A stretch of 64,000 nucleotides of DNA from Anagrus nilaparvatae (Eukaryota; Arthropoda; Insecta; Hymenoptera; Mymaridae): assembly GCA_022575985.1 (NCBI GenBank), contig JAKSXM010000137.1:18308001-18372000 (forward strand), in the 5' to 3' direction. Position numbers and translations under genes: made by a program. The notes under the pieces are model-generated. The model was not told the origin of the DNA. It made no database searches and saw only the letters and a program-made list of their open reading frames with translations. Numbering within the stretch: position 1 is the first letter of the stretch; each line of letters opens with the position of its first letter. Positions 31,819 to 44,422 of the stretch are shown piece by piece.

Positions 31819-32046
31819 GGCGCATTCTACAATAAGTCACATACACAAATATGCGGTGCATATATGCCGGCAAATTTGTATATGGCCAACCTAATTTATA
31901 AATCTGCCTTACCAGCATGTAAAAAGACTACAATAATTAATGTAGAAAAATAGAGGGCGCAGTTATCTGAAGGCTGGCCATATACAAATTTGCCGACATA
32001 TGTGCACCGCATATTTGTGTATGTGACTTATTGTAGAATGTGCCTA
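31817..32046. mobile_element. Hairpin element A of an inverted pair
   Basis: The arms begin AAGGCGCATTCTACAATAAG and close with the complement ending in TGCCT. Arms continue through CACATACACAAATATGCGG and its complement. The core at about 31889-31979 is the reverse complement of the core of the next element. Confidence 0.75.
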
Positions 32047-32276
32047 AGGCAGCTTCTACAATAGCCACATACACAAATACAAATGTACCTATGGATAGAC
32101 ATATATGTGTATGGCCAACCTTCAGATAACTGCGCCCTCTATTTTTCTACATTAATTATTGTAGACTTTTTACCTGCTGGTAAGGCAGATTTTAAAATTA
32201 GGTTGGCCATACACATATATGTCTATCCATATAGGTACATCTATTTGTGTATGTGGCTATTGTAGAAAGCGCCTAA
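32046..32276. mobile_element. Hairpin element B of an inverted pair
   Basis: The arms begin AAGGCAGCTTCTACAATAGC and close at GCCTAAGGC. The core (32112-32210) is the inverse of that in element A, but the arms carry a different sequence (GTACCTATGGATAGACATAT), complementary to each other. Confidence 0.75.
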
Positions 32277-32530
32277 GGCTGAGTATATGTAAGCGTATGC
32301 ATGCATATATATGTATACGAATATACGAATATTCTTATATTGCCATCCTATGATTGTTTTTAGTAATGCTTTTGCTGCTCACTAGAGGTTGCTTTAGGAG
32401 AATGATGAATATAAGTAGAAATTGGTAGTATGCTAATATTCGCATATTCGTATACATTTATATGCATGCCATATGCATGCATACGATTACTTAGATTGCG
32501 TCTAAGCGTTTGTATACGAATTCGCATACG
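32276..32530. mobile_element. Hairpin element with ATGCATGC-rich arms
   Basis: The left arm TATGTAAGCGTATGCATGCA pairs with the right arm TGCATGCATACGATTACTTA. It is related to the 31541-31818 element by its ends. The core (about 32340-32430) is unique and non-coding. Confidence 0.55.
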
Positions 32531-33690
32531 AATATTCGTATAGTGCCAACCTTTGCAATGAAAAAAAATAATTACGTTGAATGGCGCGAAAATTCGTGAA
32601 AAATGACCTCAGAAAAAAAAGATCAAACTTTTGGATCGGGTACCCGAAAATTCGCACATCCATAATTTGACGTAACCATGTTTCATGCATTTTGGTTCTG
32701 TTAACATAAACTAGTTAAAGTTTTTATTCATAAATTAAGCATTTCGGGGGCGAAAAAAAAATTTCATACGCAAACTGTCGATTAAGTTGAAATTTAAAAT
32801 AATGATGAATTATTTTAAAAAAAAATTGCAAAATTTTAAAATTATACAGCCCTTATAAATTTTAATTAAAAAAATTAAATCATAATATCATGAATTATTA
32901 ATATAATAAACAATAAATTTATAAATATGTAGGGTATAAATTTAAAGAAGAAATACAAAAACAACTTTCTTTGCTAAAAAAAAAAGGATCCTAAAATATC
33001 TTCCACTAATTTTCAAAACATAAACCGATCCTTTCATAAACGATCCTTTAATTAAATATATGTTACTTTATAAATATAGGTATATTCATTGTATAATATA
33101 AACCTTTTAAAAACAACAAGCAACAAAAAAAAGTATACATAAAAAAATATTTTTTTTTTTCTATAGTAAAAAAGACCAAAAAACCTGTAAAGCTGTATAT
33201 TTATAAGATTATCCTTGCGCAGCGCAACAACGTAAAAATTTTACAACACAGCAACCAAAGACCCACAATATATTTTATTTTATTCTCGATTTTATTATAA
33301 TAAATGTTTAAGAAAAAAAAAAGGTAATATAAGAGAGAAACGAAAAAAAAAAGGTTGTAATATGTAACTTGAAAGAAAAAGAAATCAACAGGACACGCAA
33401 CTGTTTTGCGATCGCGAGAAACGTATGGAGAGAAAACGCAACTGAAGTGTAACATATATACACTCATACATATAAAAATGAAAAAAAAAAAATTACAGTA
33501 AAACATTTTAAAAAAATAAATACATACTTACATTTATATATTTATATGGGAGGATCTGGGAGTTTTATACCACAAGTAATTTTATTTTCTTATGAGAAAT
33601 TGAGAAATTGACGAGAATATTCATTAGTTTTCGAATTGTTTAGGTTAGGAATTTGAAATCATAACTTAAACTAATTTAAATTTTATCATA
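32531..33690. other. AT-rich DNA with a small CpG-bearing patch
   Basis: 33385-33450 has raised CpG content, and on the minus strand an initiator-like TTCAGTTGC. A good minus-strand donor (GTAAGTATG) lies at 33520-33528. No gene can be assembled. Confidence 0.3.
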
Positions 33691-34427
33691 CACTGGGAAA
33701 CTTGACGTTGATCTGAATGCCAATTACAAAACGTCAAACTCACGAACTAAAATCAGTTAGACTCTCCGTTTCGGGAAGTCTAACACTCGGTTTCGAGGAG
33801 TGAAATTGTTATTTTTCAATGAGTGATATGTCGCGCATTATAATAATTTAATTTTTTTAATTTAAAACTGAACTTTGTTAAAAATTTATATAATTACCAA
33901 TTACTATAAATTATTGTTATATTTTGTATAAAAGTATAGCATATATAGTAAAGAAATACTTATAATTATTTATTTAAATATAATAATATATACAACTAAA
34001 ACATAAATATAGAAATAAAAATTTTCAGGTTATATGCAATATCGAAGTCCGAAGATATTTCCGTAAATAATATAAATAAAAAAATACAATATTTTTACAT
34101 TAAAAATGAATAAAGATGGGCGATGGCTGAAATTAATTTATTCTAAAAATTTTTCCATTTAAATAAATTATCACTGATGTTTAACTCCAAACTCCAATTA
34201 AAAAAATAACGTTGACGTTACCTATTGTTGTTAAGAAACACATGTTATGCAATATAATATACATAACTGTTATAATATACTATCATACTATTATATACTT
34301 TGATATTAGTGTGTCAAACTGCTTTTTTCGGGGAGTCTAATGTCCGGAATACGGGAGTCTAACTTATTTTAGTTTAGGCATCTGACACTTGGCACGGGCG
34401 CTCAGATCAACGTCAAGTTTATCAGTG
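33691..34427. mobile_element. TA-flanked MITE, 737 bp
   Basis: The ends read CACTGGGAAACTTGACGTTG on the left and CACTGATAAACTTGACGTTG on the right strand, flanked by TA at 33689-33690 and 34428-34429. A second inverted pair around AGTTAGACTC and GAGTCTAACT extends the arms to about 130 bp. Non-coding. Confidence 0.8.
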
Positions 34428-35819
34428 TAGATGCTGCATTCTTTGAACAACGCAGAATAAGATAGGGTAACATTGTTTTGTTAAAGTCTTAAGCTCGTAT
34501 CAAACCATACTGATCTTTATTGGGTCCCCGAAGGATTAATTTTCTCCATTTTTGAACCCATTTTAGGGGGAAAATGAAATTTTAGAAAAAATACAAAAAA
34601 ATACACGTAAGAAAGGTGAAAATAATTTAAAACTTTTTTTTATTAATTTCGCTCGTAATTTCGCAAAGTTTTAGCAGTTATTTTAAAAGAGATTCATTTT
34701 ATTGCAAAATATATTTTTTCATGCTAGAATCAAAGTTTTATTTATTCCTTATATACAATATCCCCCCTCCTTCTTCAAAAGGATCTAATTAACCCTTGCA
34801 AAATTGAATTTAAAAAATTTTATTTAAATTTATGTATGATCCACTCTATACCGCTCTATACTGAAACGAGATACTGAAATGAATATAAAAAAATTTGAGT
34901 AATTTTTCGAAGTTATTCTCGTAAACTCCAAAGGAAACAAATGAAGTATCTTGTTTCAAGCGAATTTCAAGCTTACACATTTAAAATTAAAATCAATAGA
35001 TTTTGAGATATTTAAGGTAAATGAAACCTTTTTTGATTACCAAAAGGTTTAAAACAAGTTGAAGGTTGAGCATGATTTATCTGGTCAACGGCCTGAAAGC
35101 AAGTATTTTCCGGCCGCTAGGCAAAAAATCCTATCCCATTAATTTGAGCATAAAATTTACAAGTTATTTGGTCCGTTTTTTACTTTTCTGGACTTTGGCT
35201 CGACAACAAGCCCAAAGCCTCAAAATTATATTCCTATCTTAAAAATTTACCTTGGCGATTAATTCAGGACTACCCGTATATAAAAATTCGCAAATGCGTA
35301 TGTTACGTATATAATAAAATACATCCATGCGTGTACTATACATTTATGTATAAAATATGCAGAAACAGCAGAAATAAAAATTCTCTGCTTTTTTTTCTTT
35401 TTTCTTACATTTTTTTTAACTCTTTTCTTCTTCAATTTTAATGCACCTATATATCTATCTTACCTGAAGGTTTATACGCGTTTAGCATAAATTGAAGTTG
35501 TGTATGCATTTGCAGAGAAATATTTATGAAGAAAAACATGCTCACAATTTAAAAAGGAAAGAAAAAAAAATATTTTTTTTAAATGCATGAGTAAATTTTA
35601 TAGTAAAATTTAATATTCCATAAAATATCGTAAAGTATACATAATTAATAGAGTTTTGTCGAGAGTTTTGTTTGGTTTTGTTCGTTTTTTATCGTTTTTT
35701 ACAGAGATTTGAGTTATGCTTGAAAAATAATTTTTAGATTTGCTTGAATAGTTCGTTCGGTTTAAAAGCAGCAATCCAAATAAACATTAGCTAGTTTTGT
35801 TTGTCTCTGTGCATTTGTG

Positions 35820-36150
35820 GGTAAAATCAGAGACAAGGTTACAGAGATAGCTCACGGGGTAGGCGAAGCTGCGACGATTTTATTGTACATCGCCCAAACC
35901 ATCACGTGGTTTGTCTCTAGTCTCTTTGTTTGTCACTTTATTTTTTACATAAGTCTTTTCTTGTTTTTAGAAAGTTTAAAATATTATATGGTAGGGAGCC
36001 TGGCGGAGAAAAAAACAAGAAGAGACATATGTAAAAAATAAAGTGACAAACAAAGAGACTAGAGATTAACCACGTGATAGCTAGAGCGATGTCGACTTTT
36101 TATTTAACATTGGATGATCTATCTCTGTAAACCTCATCTCTGGTAAAATA
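35820..36150. mobile_element. Hairpin element, about 330 bp
   Basis: The arms share CAGAGACAAGGTTACAGAGAT (one mismatch and one gap) and, inside, CGTGGTTTGTCTCTAGTCTC and TTTGTTTGTCACTTTATTTT with their complements. The loop is about 60 bp near 35960-36010. The 74-codon open frame across it is incidental. Confidence 0.75.
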
Positions 36151-38004
36151 GATATCCAGAAAAAATCATAGTTTAGCATATACCTCGGTCTAACCTCAGT
36201 GGGTACAAATTAATTAACCCAAGAATTAACCGCAAGTGCAAAAATGCCTAGAAAAACTACAACGACACTAGCACCAGAATTAGTTTCTTAACAGCTATAC
36301 ATTTTTTTTCCACCCCGTTTTGAAACCCCGTCACACAAATTTTTTATCCCTGATTGTTTCACCGCCATAGTCATTTATTTTAGGTCCAAAATGACCAATT
36401 TTTAAATTTCTGCCATAATAAGTTAATTCGTTACCAGTTAGTGTAATTTGGCGTTCCAAATATTTTGACTTAGGATTGAACTTCACTTGTTAGTAAAATA
36501 TCCATTTATTTCTTCTGTCACCAATAATAGAGTATCTTCGAGATTATCGTAAATTTATAAAAATCGACTCGGAAATTGATAAAAATTTTGCTTCCTGTCT
36601 AAAAATTGTTTAAAAATACACCTTGAATACACCCTTTTTTTATTATTTCTATTTTAATATTTTATGTACCAGATCAAAATCTCATCAAAATAACATATGG
36701 TATTAAATAAATACCATAATTTTCCTGAAAATTTTATTAGAATATTTTTGCTTATAATTTTTTTACGATTTTTTTTAGTATACAGTACTGTATAATTTAT
36801 GCGAATGTGCGCGCGGTTGGTCAACAATACTGCAAGGATTAAATGTGTTTAAAACGCAAATTACACTAGTATTTTTTTTTTCTTTAAATTGCTGAGTAAA
36901 TGCGCGTATACATGCAGATTTTTTACATAAAAAAAATTAATACATAGTTACCCATGTACGTAAGAGAGAATAAATTGTACATATGCTGTATGGAAATTTT
37001 AAGAATATATTATAATAAAAAAATTATTAAGAAAACTAATAAAATTTATATTCTTTCATTAAAAAAATAAAAAAATTTAACGCACAAGTTGAAGAAAAAA
37101 AAATCATATAAAACAAATAAATAAACTGTACATGGGATATTAAAAAAAAGCTATAAAACATTTTTTTAAATTATGATGGGTCATTAGTAACTTCAAGTAG
37201 AGCGTATGATTTTCGTTTTTTAGGAGGTCCATCCCATAAAAGTAAGTTTCAAAATTAATTGTATAGAGAATAAAAAAAAAAAAAATTATGTATTTTACTT
37301 ATAAAAATTATTATTTTTAAATTTTACGACTTTTTTTTTTAGGTTAGGGTACGTGAATGAAAAAGTTTTATAAGATTTAACAAGATCGGTAAAATTTTAA
37401 CAAGTTTTATAATATTTTTTTCGAAGAAATTTTATATGATTTTTTTTTATAGTTAGGGGGTTTATAGTAAAAGAAAGTTTTAAGAAGAAATTTTTTTTTT
37501 AAGGTTATGTTTTTATTGTCTATTAACGTTTATTAATTAATTGAATTTATAAAATCATAAATATTAAAATTAAGATTGACAAATTTATGGATTTATTCAA
37601 GGCCTGATTTTTTACTGCTTTTGGCCATTGTCTATCTCTCTGCGTATTTTTTTAAGTCCGTAACTTTTCTTCAATTTCTTACTGAAAATGTTCAAAATTC
37701 TAAAACACTCGAATCTCGGTGAATAAACTGCAGCGAGAATCGCAGGGAGAGTCTAATCAGAGATTTCTGGTCTTATAGAAAAACAGGTAAAAAAGCCTGG
37801 CAAATTTCCCGAACTATGGAAATATTTTATTTTACGCAATATGGGCATTTTAAAGATTTCAACAGATTTCAAACAACCTGAGTTCAATAAAAAAATTTCA
37901 AAATTGAAAACCTTTGGCTAAAAATAGGCCAATTTTCGAAAAAACGCGACGAAATTTTATAATTAATTCGAGAATTAAAATATATTTATTTATAAGGCGT
38001 ATAA
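36151..38004. other. AT-rich non-coding DNA
   Basis: No supported gene. One 18-nt exon-like block (37223-37240) lies between strong splice-like sites. Confidence 0.35.
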
Positions 38005-38356
38005 TTTTAGCGCTAGCGTGAGCACTAGCATGCGGGTGCTCGGCAAAGTCGGGTACGAGTGATACGTGTTCACACTAGTGTCTAAAGTTTTTCGCCCATG
38101 CGGCGCTTACGATATTTTTGCCTACCTAGACGTACAATGAGTGCAGAAAATTCCATGACAAGCGAATGACAAGTTTTACGCCCGGGAGGACGAAAAATAA
38201 TTTTTGCCCTCCCGGGCTAAAACTCATGCGTAAAATTGGTTCGGAATTTTATGCGGTTATTGTACGCTTAGGCAGGCAAAAAACATTTGCAAGCACCATG
38301 GGCGAAAAAAACTTCGCCGAGCTCTCATGCTAGTGACAACGCTAATGCCAAAACTT
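38005..38356. mobile_element. Hairpin element with GC-rich central palindrome
   Basis: The outer arms TTAGCGCTAGCGTGAGCACT and their complement at about 38310-38356 enclose a tight central palindrome at 38173-38223 built on CGCCCGGGAGG and CCTCCCGGGC. GC content is far above the flanks. Confidence 0.7.
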
Positions 38357-41220
38357 TTGCGCCCTTGATACCTAAGATACTATTGTGGTCTAAATTTTTA
38401 ATACTAAAAAAACTGAAATCGACTGAAATTAAAGCTTCAAATTTTCAAGCAAATAAAATTTCTTTAAGGGATGGTGTAGCGTAATCATACTTAAAAATAG
38501 AAAAAATACTCGAAAAAATAATAATTTTAATGCAAAATTTCTGTTATCTTGAGGCGATACCTTGGGCGATACTAATCTTCTGAGGAATCTTCTTAACAGA
38601 CAGTTTATCATTTATTTATATTATTGTCGATTATTGTTTTAAAAATTGATTTTAAAAAATGCATTTTATAATATAAAATATTTGAAGAATTTTCTTTTAA
38701 TTCTCATTTTATATCAAGTATCAAGATAAGCTATTATATTTTTTTAACAAAGCATTAAATTAACAAAAAAAAATAATCCTAATGTCAGTGAAAATAGAGT
38801 CAAGAATCATATTTTTTTTATTAAAAAATTGCAAAAATTGCAAATTTAATATTCTGTGCAGAATTTTTATCTCTTATGCAAACGAAAAATTCGGCTTCAA
38901 ATCCTGCTTTAAATTCAATAAAAACATACGACAAAAAAAATATTTACATTAAATCGAGCATTAAATTTATGAATTATGTTTTTTTGCAAATTATTAATAA
39001 ATAATCGATAAATAATACAAGGAAAAACTAAAATATAATTAAAAGATTCTGAAAATTTTTTGTTTTTTAAATATTTATTTAATTATTTTTCATTATTATT
39101 TTTGTTACTAAAAAAAAAACAGCTAATCAGTTATATATTTAATTAATAAAAAAAAAAAATTGGTAAAAAAAAAAATTAATGATTTACAATGATGGTAAAA
39201 TTAATGGTTTATAATAAATGATAATAAATGACCATAATTTTTTAAAAAATAATAATATCAAATTATTTTAAGGAATATTATTTTAAAATTTCCATAAGAT
39301 AATAACTTATCAATTAAGAGAGAGAGGGAAAGAGAGAGAGAGAGAGAGAAATTATTTGATAATTTTTGTTTTTCGCATAAGCAAATAAAATTTAATTAAA
39401 ATTGTCATAATTATTCAATTATTTGATTATCAAAACGCAATCAAAACGTTAAGAAAGTATAATAAATAACAAAATTTACATATTAGGCCGCCAGTTATTT
39501 TATTTTTAAATGTTATTTAAGAGTTATTTGCTAATGAAACTCATGAAACAAGGTATATTCAGCTCTATGAAATACGATATGAAATAGGAAATTTAATTTT
39601 CATAAAAATTTTTTTGTTAATGCTTCGATTATTGGAAAGCTAATAAACAAAAAATAATTAAAACGAAAGTTTTTTTAATTTTTTGTAACGTCGATTTTTT
39701 TCCTTAAAAATTTCAAATAAATTTTTAGTAATCAAACACGTGAAATTTATTAATTGATAATAAATTTAATTTAAGGCCAGAAACTAAAAAATTATATTAT
39801 TTATATCATTCATTAATAATTTATAATATTTTTTATCATTAACGTAAATTTACAAAAAATGAATTAATTAATTAACAAAAAAAAAAAATCGTAATAAACT
39901 TAAAATTATCTTGATTAATACATATTTGTTGAATAAAAAAAAAATCAATGTAAATTATTACCGGGATTATTACGCTTAATAAATTATTTAATTTATAAGG
40001 TACTTGTAATCAATGCCTGAGCTACTTGAAATTTTTGATTATATTTTTCTAGCGGAATTCCAAAGATAAGGAGAATAGCTAAAAAGATAAAAACTGAAAC
40101 AAAAGCAACAGACTTTTTGAAATTTTGGGCTTTTTTCGGTTGATTTTGGCAAAAATTTCTAGGACCAGTTTTTTTTGTCTTTATGAAAGTTCTGACTCTT
40201 TATGCATTATTAGGGAAATTTTACTTTTCACTGTCCCTAATTTTCAGACAAATTTCAGATATTTTTTGAAACTAAAAAAAATTCCTCTTGTTGCAAACGG
40301 AATTCCGCAAGCGTCAAAAGGGAAATATGCGTTTCCAGAAATAATTAGAATTTGTCTGAATAAAGGGCTTTAGCTCATTTCTTGTCTAAATTTATGTCAT
40401 ATACCTAAATGATTCATACTTAAGTAAAAATTCGGTAAAAATTAACTCTAAAAAACTGTTACCAACATGTACTTTTAGCCTTTTTAAGATTTTTTAGCCC
40501 AAAATTTTTCTCGGATCGAAACAGCTTAATATTCGAGATAATATTTAAATACACGTAAACACCAGGGTAAATACAGGTCTATGCGTCACATAAAATTTCG
40601 TATCAATATTGTAGTAAATAAAATCCATGATAGTATCTGGAAATTCCGAGTTTGTGATTACAATTTGAGTAAAATAATTAATGAATAAGAATATCTAATC
40701 GTAAAATTATAGAAAAATAAACTTAATTTTAGTAACATAAAAATTTCTTCTCGACACATTTACAGCATCTCGAGGAGCATCTGCTCTGACTTCATACGGA
40801 TATCTTTTAAATTTTGATAAAATTTGACAAATAATTTTTTTTCCCGCTCTAGATTATAATATACGAGGGTATCAGAATTCTTTTAAAAAAATGTTTCCAA
40901 TATTTTAACTATATCAAGAAAGATTAAATTTAAAAAAAAAAATTAACAAACCAAATTTAAAATCTCATTAGGAATTTAGTAATTAAAATTTATTTCTAAG
41001 AATACTTTCATTAAAATTTAGATTTAAATTATTAAATATTTAATTATTAAACTAATATTTTATATTACAAAATTACAAGTATTTTAAATATTTTTAATTA
41101 CTTTACTCGTTACTTTACATTATTTCTTAATAAAAAAAAAATGTTTTCTCATGCGAAAGTCTTTATTAAACACATATTTTTACTCTGTAATATTATTTAA
41201 ATACTATAAATATTTTTTTT
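38357..41220. other. AT-rich non-coding DNA
   Basis: Contains a GA microsatellite at 39317-39349 and long A runs. No gene, RNA or transposon end recognised. Confidence 0.5.
39317..39349 (+). repeat. (GA)n microsatellite
   Basis: About 33 bp of GA repeats with two interruptions (GGG and AAA). Confidence 0.9.
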
Positions 41221-41229
41221 TTAATGCAT

Positions 41230-43000
41230 ACGCGTATTAGCCTGGTTACTAAAATAAAATGGCTTCAATTTTCGATCACTTAGACTACCGTCAAGATCAC
41301 CCCTTTTGACAGGTTGGCATAGGGTCATATTTGAAGTAATCGTTTATTACGGTGAAAAGAAAACGTGTGTAAAATTTTTGGCCCGGTTTCATTTGCGTCA
41401 CCTGGTTGACTTTCCGAAACCTGCAGGCTTTCCGTTCATACAATGGAGCCTTGGCCAAAAGTCTAAAATTTTGTTATCTTGGTCGCAAATAGTGCATTTG
41501 AAGCCGTCTGAGTGGTTTCAAAAAAGTCACCCTAATTTTTATGGGTTGCCTGCCTATTATTAGTTATCAATTTTTTTTTCTTAATTAGTGCATTATTTGA
41601 AAAAAAAAAAAATTTGAATTGAGTTTTGAAAGCAGGAAGGAGCCGATAGGTTAAAAATAAAAATTAGTAATAAAATGGATAAATCCTCAAAAAATACTGT
41701 CTCCCATCCTTTTAAAAAATAATAATATCTTAAAAATAAAAATCAGAATTTATAATTTTTTTTAGTAAAACATAAAAAGTGTTTTAATTTCTATTTTGTC
41801 AAAGAAAAAAAAGTAACAGTTAATTATATAAATAAACATATTTACATCCATCATTCAAATAAAAAAAAAGAGCCTGTTCATAGAATATCTAAAAATCTCA
41901 AAACATTTTTTTTTTGGTATTTATGACCCTTAACGTTTTTTCTTCTTATAGGATAAAGATCAATAAAAAAAAAAAACCGGTGCCTGATCATCAAATAATA
42001 TTATTATTGTATAATTTTGAAAAAAAATAAAGTTTCTTGTAAAATTATAAAGAAAAAAAATAGATTTTTTCGAGATACGTCGTTATCAAAGCATAAATCC
42101 TATAATATTTTAGGTTAGGTATGCACACTTGAGATAAATATATTATTTCCTTTAATGTGAACATATGCTTCTTTATTTTTCAAAAACTAGGAAGTTATCA
42201 CAAGTGTCACCAAAGAGTACTACAGCTTGCACATATGAACCGGAAAATGCATTCAAAAAAATTAAATATGAATGCAAATAATAAATTTAAAAAAAAAAGA
42301 AGAAAAAAACACGTGCGTATATATAAATGTAGTTTCATTTTAAAAGTATTCCAGGAAGTTCAGTTACTCCTGATGTTTCTGTGTATGTGTGTAATATGTA
42401 TTTAAGCCAAGAAGAAGGCCTCTATATTGCTAATTCCGGGAAGTGCGCGTTCCAGGGGTCTTCTTAGAAGCTGTTTACGATATTATATTATATTGAAGCT
42501 GGCACTGTGTTTTGATGCTGTTGCTGATCTTATAATACGTATTTTTACTCCGCGGGTATCTTCCTTTTTTTTCGCGCGCTTACATATACACATATGGTTA
42601 GTTTTTCGAGTGTATGTTTCAATAACAAATCAAAACTTAAATGACCGAATATTAAGTTATGTAGGATATAATTGTGTTTTTATTTTTTGAACGCAGTTAT
42701 TTGCTACTTTACTTACACGTCAGGTTACACGTACTGTTTCTTTCATTGTTTCTCTAATTATATAAGTTTATTTTGAGTATCTCGAGGGGTATCTTGAAAA
42801 TTTAAGTTTTTTGTTTTTAATAGTAGTTGCAGATACTTCGATATTTTCAGGCAGTATCAAAAAGGTTAAAAAATTTGTTCAAAGTAATTAAAAAAAATAT
42901 CATTTTATTTATTTGTGAAAACTTATAATTTTATCATTTAGCACATATAAATTTAATCTAATCTGTTTTGATCATTACAAAAGCTTCTGTCTTCTGCTAA
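41230..43000. other. Mixed non-coding DNA with two GC-richer blocks
   Basis: 41240-41560 and 42415-42600 are less AT-rich than their surroundings and have short open frames (85 and 87 codons on the plus strand), but no family was recognised. The first contains GGTTGGCATAGGG near 41312, which resembles some mariner ends, but no matching inverted end was found. Confidence 0.3.
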
Positions 43001-43018
43001 CATTCTTTAAAAACTTTG

Positions 43019-43130
43019 ATATCGATTAGAGTATCGATACTACAAAATATCGATATTTTTGGATCGAATATCGATGCTGAGTATCGATATTAAATCTAAA
43101 TATCGATACCACCGATACTCGATACCTGAC
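43019..43130. promoter_or_regulatory. Cluster of TATCGATA (DRE/BEAF-type) sites
   Basis: Exact TATCGATA occurs at 43032, 43048, 43082 and 43101, with ATCGAT variants at 43021 and 43070 and CGATA at 43120. TATCGATA is the core bound by DREF in flies, and CGATA groups bind BEAF-32. No gene start is evident nearby, so the cluster may instead be a degenerate satellite. Confidence 0.5.
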
Positions 43131-43139
43131 CAGAATCAC

Positions 43140-43500
43140 TCATCTTTAAGCATTATCACGAATCTGAGTAATAGGTGACTGTTCATTGGTGCATGACTGG
43201 CAAAAAACCCCACGTGGGGAAAAAGCCATAAAAATTTAACAGGTTAAGTTTAATTCAGGACAGGTGTAAGTTTTTTTATAGAAAGAAAAGAGCCCCTCCT
43301 CGCTCCTTTCTGCGGGGAATCGGCGGGGAACCATCTACTGGAAGGCGCGACGCGAGTGCGAGTATGCAAGCATACAAGCGCAATGTTCCCCTTCAATTTT
43401 AAATTCATTTGTCTTGATTCGGAGGAAAAAGCGCGAGTTACTTGAACAGCTTTATCACGAATCTGAGTATAATAGGTGTGCATGACGTTTAGACAGGTAT
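43140..43500. repeat. Dispersed repeat with internal direct duplication
   Basis: TTATCACGAATCTGAGTA followed by AATAGGTG occurs near 43152 and again near 43452. Between them lies a CCCCACGTGGGG palindrome (43209-43220) and the TCCTCGCTCCTTTCTG block shared with 24385-24400. Confidence 0.5.
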
Positions 43501-44422
43501 ATAGAACCAAACATCTTCACTTATATATAGAGACTTAAAGTCATTTCTCTTTCGAGAAATTTTTTTTCTTAAATTAATGTAAAGTTATAATTAGTTTAAT
43601 TCAGAAAGCCAGGTTATGTGTATAAAAAACTGCTTACAAGGGAAGTTTACTGCATATAGGCAACAAAATTACATGTTTCAGGTTATAAAAATTGTAATAA
43701 AAATCGACTTTTTTTAATTAACATATCTAGCAAAAAAATAATGGAAAACAGTCAAGTAAAAAGTTTTGTACAAGCTCCAAGGCACATTGGCTTGAATGTA
43801 TGGTATCTGGTATACTTTTTCAACATAATAAACTAATATTATGGTGTAATTTGGTATGTCCAAAAGTAATGGACTCACCTTATTAGTCATTATTAGTATT
43901 ATTTTCTTGCAATTAATAAAAATTCAAATTTAATTTCAGATGATAAATTTTGTTAGTTTTTTAGTTTTTAAAATTAAAGAATAATTTTATGCAAAGTATT
44001 TTAATATAATAGTGGATAAAAATTAATCCATTATTTAAAAAAAAAGAAGATTTTTAGAATAAAATAGTATAAAAAAGATAAAAAATCCTTTTATAAATAC
44101 ATAATCTGATCTTTTTTAACTACAATAATAATAATAAATACGCATTTTGTAATTATAAAATCTTAAATTGGTCCTCAGACATTATAGTGCTTTTTTATTT
44201 ACGGGCTATTTCGTACAAGAAAATACTTTAAAAGTTGTAAATTTTTTTGTTTTTTTATAGTATAATTTTAAATTTAAATTTTATTGACCAAAAAATAAAG
44301 TTGAAAGTCGTTCGTTATTTTTTTATGCAGATATCTTTTTACCGGTTTTGGATATATATTTTGTTTTTTATAAAAAAACAGTTTACTAATTTAAGTTTTT
44401 AAATTTTTATTTATTTTTTAAC
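43501..44422. other. AT-rich non-coding DNA
   Basis: Nothing recognised. Confidence 0.5.

Noticed and set aside
35817..36041. 74-codon plus-strand frame
   Set aside because: It spans the arm and loop of a hairpin element and has no recognisable family.
41306..41563. 85-codon frame in a GC-richer block
   Set aside because: No family recognised and no start or splice context. The block looks like part of an old repeat.
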